Of a DNA stretch of 25,792 nt, positions 23,651-25,792 are shown piece by piece. Every line of letters starts with the position of its first letter. Position 1 is the stretch's first letter. Under the pieces are notes generated by a model, which was not told where the DNA came from, did no database searches, and was given only the letters and a program-made list of their open reading frames with translations. Both the position numbers and the translations under genes were made by a program. This DNA comes from an uncultured Blautia sp. (GTDB lineage Bacteria > Bacillota > Clostridia > Lachnospirales > Lachnospiraceae), in NCBI GenBank assembly GCA_900543715.1, contig UQSX01000037.1, positions 1 through 25,792 on the forward strand, in the 5' to 3' direction.

Positions 23651-25792
23651 ATGTCTGATAAATTATATGAGATGATGGATTGGCCCGAGATTGAGGCCGT
23701 TGTATATTCTGAAGAAAGTGAACCAAAGAAGCTTTTGGGACCAAGAGTCACACCGGAAGGGATCCTGATCCAGTGTTTTCTGCCTGACGCCCGCCAGGTA
23801 AAAGTGGTCCTCACAAAGGGAAAAGAAGAGTACGAGATGGAGCAGCAGGATGAAGCAGGATATTTCGCTGTTCTGATTCCCGGAGACAAGATTCCAAAAT
23901 ATAAATACGAAGCGGTATATGATGAGGGTGTTGCAGAGAAGTTTTATGATCCCTACGCCTTTGATAAACAGATTTCTGTAGAGGAGGAGCAGCAGTTCTG
24001 TGCAGGGATCTGTTATAACATTTATGAAAAATTAGGAGCTCATCCTATGACGATCCAGGGTGTATCCGGCGTTTATTTCGCTGTATGGGCGCCTAATGCT
24101 ATGCGTGTCAGTGTTGTGGGAGATTTTAACCATTGGGACGGCAGAAGACATCAGATGAACCGGCTCAGTGTTTCCGGAATTTATGAATTGTTTATTCCGG
24201 GAGTCAAAGCGGGAGCGCTGTACAAATACGAGATCAAGGCAAAAGGTTCTTTGGTTTACTTAAAGTCAGACCCTTATGGAAATGAGTCAGAGCTTCGGCC
24301 AAAGACAGCCTCTGTTGTCACAGATCTGAAAGGTTATCAGTGGAACGACGGAGACTGGATGAAAGCCAGGAAACAGCTACATGATGAGAAGAAGCCTCTG
24401 GCTGTGTATGAGATGCACCTCGGTTCCTGGAGAAAACCGGAGGAGGAAGGAAAACTTTTCTACAATTACAGAGAGATCGCACCTCTTCTGGCGGATTATA
24501 TCAAAGAAATGGGATATACTCATGTGGAGCTGATGCCTATTATGGAACACCCTCTGGATGAATCCTGGGGATATCAGGTGACAGGATATTATGCGCCTAC
24601 CAGCCGTTATGGAAGCTGCGAAGACTTTATGTATTTTATGGACTATATGCACCAGCAGGGGATCGGAGTGATCCTGGACTGGGTTCCCGCTCATTTTCCA
24701 AAAGATACCTTCGGACTTTCTAATTTTGACGGAACCTGCCTGTACGAGCATTTGGATCCAAGACAGGGAATGCATCCCCACTGGGGCACTCTGATCTATA
24801 ATTACGGACGCCCTCAGGTGAAAAACTTCCTGATCTCCAACGCTTTGTTCTGGGCAGAAAAGTATCACGCAGACGGAATCCGTATGGACGCCGTGGCCTC
24901 TATGCTCTACCTGGATTACGGGAAGAATGACGGAGAATGGGTAGCCAATATCTACGGCGGAAATGAAAATCTGGAAGCGATAGAATTTCTGAAGCATCTG
25001 AATTCTATTTTTAAGAAAAAACATCCGGAGGTACTCCTGATTGCAGAGGAGTCCACAGCGTGGCCGAAGATTACCGGAGATGTAGAGGATGATGGCCTGG
25101 GGTTTGACTATAAGTGGAATATGGGATGGATGAACGACTTTATTGACTATATGAAGAAAGATCCTATATACAGAAGCGGAGCTCATGATGAGCTGACCTT
25201 CAGCATGATCTACGCATACAGTGAAAAATTCCTTTTAAGTCTGTCTCATGACGAAGTGGTTCATGGAAAGTGTTCTCTCCTCAATAAGATGCCTGGGGAA
25301 AAGGAGAAGAAGATGGCAAATCTTCGGGCAGCTCTTGGCTATATGATCGTCCATCCGGGCAAAAAACTGTTGTTTATGGGACAGGAATTTGCTCAGGAAA
25401 GAGAATGGTCTGAACAAAGAGAGCTGGACTGGAATCTTCTGGAGGAGAAAGACCATAGGCAGATGCAGGATTATATGAAAGCTCTGCTGAAATTGTATAA
25501 GGAACAGCCGGCTCTTTATGAAGAAGACTACGATCCAGCAGGATTTGAGTGGATCAACGTTATGGAGACAGAGAAAAATATGCTTACCTTTATCCGAAAA
25601 GGCAAGAAAAAGGACAGCACATTGGTAGTTGTTTGTAATTTCTCTGCGCTCCCCTATGAAAAATATCAGATGGGAGTTCCCTATCCCGGAAAATATAAAG
25701 AGATTTTTAACAGTGATGCAAAAATTTATGGCGGAACCGGCGTAGGAAACCCGAGAGTCAAGGTCTCCAAAAAAGAAGAGTGGGATGAGAGA
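23651..25792 (+). CDS. glgB: 1,4-alpha-glucan branching enzyme (3' end outside the window)
   Basis: This GH13 enzyme makes the alpha-1,6 branches of glycogen. The window holds 714 in-frame codons with no stop, so the C-terminus is cut off by the right edge. An N-terminal beta-sandwich region (about 1-115) precedes a CBM48 domain (about 125-225, with VVGDFNHWDG at 155-164). The catalytic barrel follows, with ILDWVPAHF (341-349, Asp343), GIRMDAVASM (409-418, nucleophile Asp413), LLIAEES (462-468, acid/base Glu466) and SHDEVVHGK (532-540, His533 and Asp534). A C-terminal beta domain begins near 640. AAAGGAGGAG lies just before the ATG. It is divergent from the hydrogenase operon. No other glycogen gene is visible. 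Confidence 0.96.
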   Translation, partial: MSDKLYEMMDWPEIEAVVYSEESEPKKLLGPRVTPEGILIQCFLPDARQVKVVLTKGKEEYEMEQQDEAGYFAVLIPGDKIPKYKYEAVYDEGVAEKFYDPYAFDKQISVEEEQQFCAGICYNIYEKLGAHPMTIQGVSGVYFAVWAPNAMRVSVVGDFNHWDGRRHQMNRLSVSGIYELFIPGVKAGALYKYEIKAKGSLVYLKSDPYGNESELRPKTASVVTDLKGYQWNDGDWMKARKQLHDEKKPLAVYEMHLGSWRKPEEEGKLFYNYREIAPLLADYIKEMGYTHVELMPIMEHPLDESWGYQVTGYYAPTSRYGSCEDFMYFMDYMHQQGIGVILDWVPAHFPKDTFGLSNFDGTCLYEHLDPRQGMHPHWGTLIYNYGRPQVKNFLISNALFWAEKYHADGIRMDAVASMLYLDYGKNDGEWVANIYGGNENLEAIEFLKHLNSIFKKKHPEVLLIAEESTAWPKITGDVEDDGLGFDYKWNMGWMNDFIDYMKKDPIYRSGAHDELTFSMIYAYSEKFLLSLSHDEVVHGKCSLLNKMPGEKEKKMANLRAALGYMIVHPGKKLLFMGQEFAQEREWSEQRELDWNLLEEKDHRQMQDYMKALLKLYKEQPALYEEDYDPAGFEWINVMETEKNMLTFIRKGKKKDSTLVVVCNFSALPYEKYQMGVPYPGKYKEIFNSDAKIYGGTGVGNPRVKVSKKEEWDER

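Noticed and set aside
1..25792. Mobile elements, CRISPR arrays, tRNA or rRNA genes
   Set aside because: No transposase, integrase, regularly spaced repeats, tRNA-like cloverleaf or rRNA sequence was recognised in any part of the window.

Overview
The window reads as core chromosome of an anaerobic, gut-type member of the Clostridia, most likely Lachnospiraceae. The supporting evidence is the protein set (short ACT-type SerA, iron-sulfur SdaAA/SdaAB serine dehydratase, trimeric NAD-linked [FeFe]-hydrogenase, very large fused acyl-CoA dehydratase activase, glycogen branching enzyme), strong AGGAGG-type ribosome binding sites before almost every gene, and moderate GC content. I cannot name the genus. 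I see no tRNA, rRNA, CRISPR array, insertion sequence or prophage gene.

Layout. (1) 1-2640: the last 20 codons of an upstream gene (possibly a histidine kinase), a terminator hairpin, ung, and a SpoVB/MurJ-like lipid flippase, closed by an 18-bp stem shared with the convergent next gene. (2) 2646-6890, minus strand: a 1414-residue 2-hydroxyacyl-CoA dehydratase activase-type protein with two ATPase modules. It is divided from tgt by a divergent promoter region with two palindromes. (3) 7213-8784: tgt and yajC, each with its own promoter. (4) 8890-10452: sdaAB-sdaAA, L-serine dehydratase. (5) 10453-11012: a 560-base non-coding stretch with a branched terminator, a second hairpin, a possible 13-codon leader ORF, a phased direct repeat and an inverted repeat over a candidate promoter. 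(6) 11013-15493: leuB-ilvD-ilvB. (7) 15523-19292: serC-serA, a 33-codon Lys/Arg-rich ORF and a DUF1015 gene, behind a promoter with a palindrome and a leader hairpin. (8) 19317-19372: a bidirectional terminator, then the minus-strand operon hydC-hydB-hydA (19382-23433). (9) 23651 to the right edge: glgB, divergent from hyd and cut by the window end.

The middle of the window is built around pyruvate and serine. SdaAA/SdaAB makes pyruvate from serine, IlvB condenses pyruvate to acetolactate, IlvD and LeuB carry on towards valine, isoleucine and leucine, and SerC/SerA make serine from 3-phosphoglycerate. The phosphoserine phosphatase step (serB) is not encoded here. The DUF1015 protein in the serC-serA unit carries a DGHHR motif of the kind found in the ParB/SerK fold, which makes it the most interesting unknown in the window. 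The hydrogenase operon would reoxidise NADH and ferredoxin as H2. Most genes are ordinary housekeeping genes, so the novelty lies mainly in DUF1015, the small basic ORF, the fused activase and several unexplained palindromes and leader hairpins.
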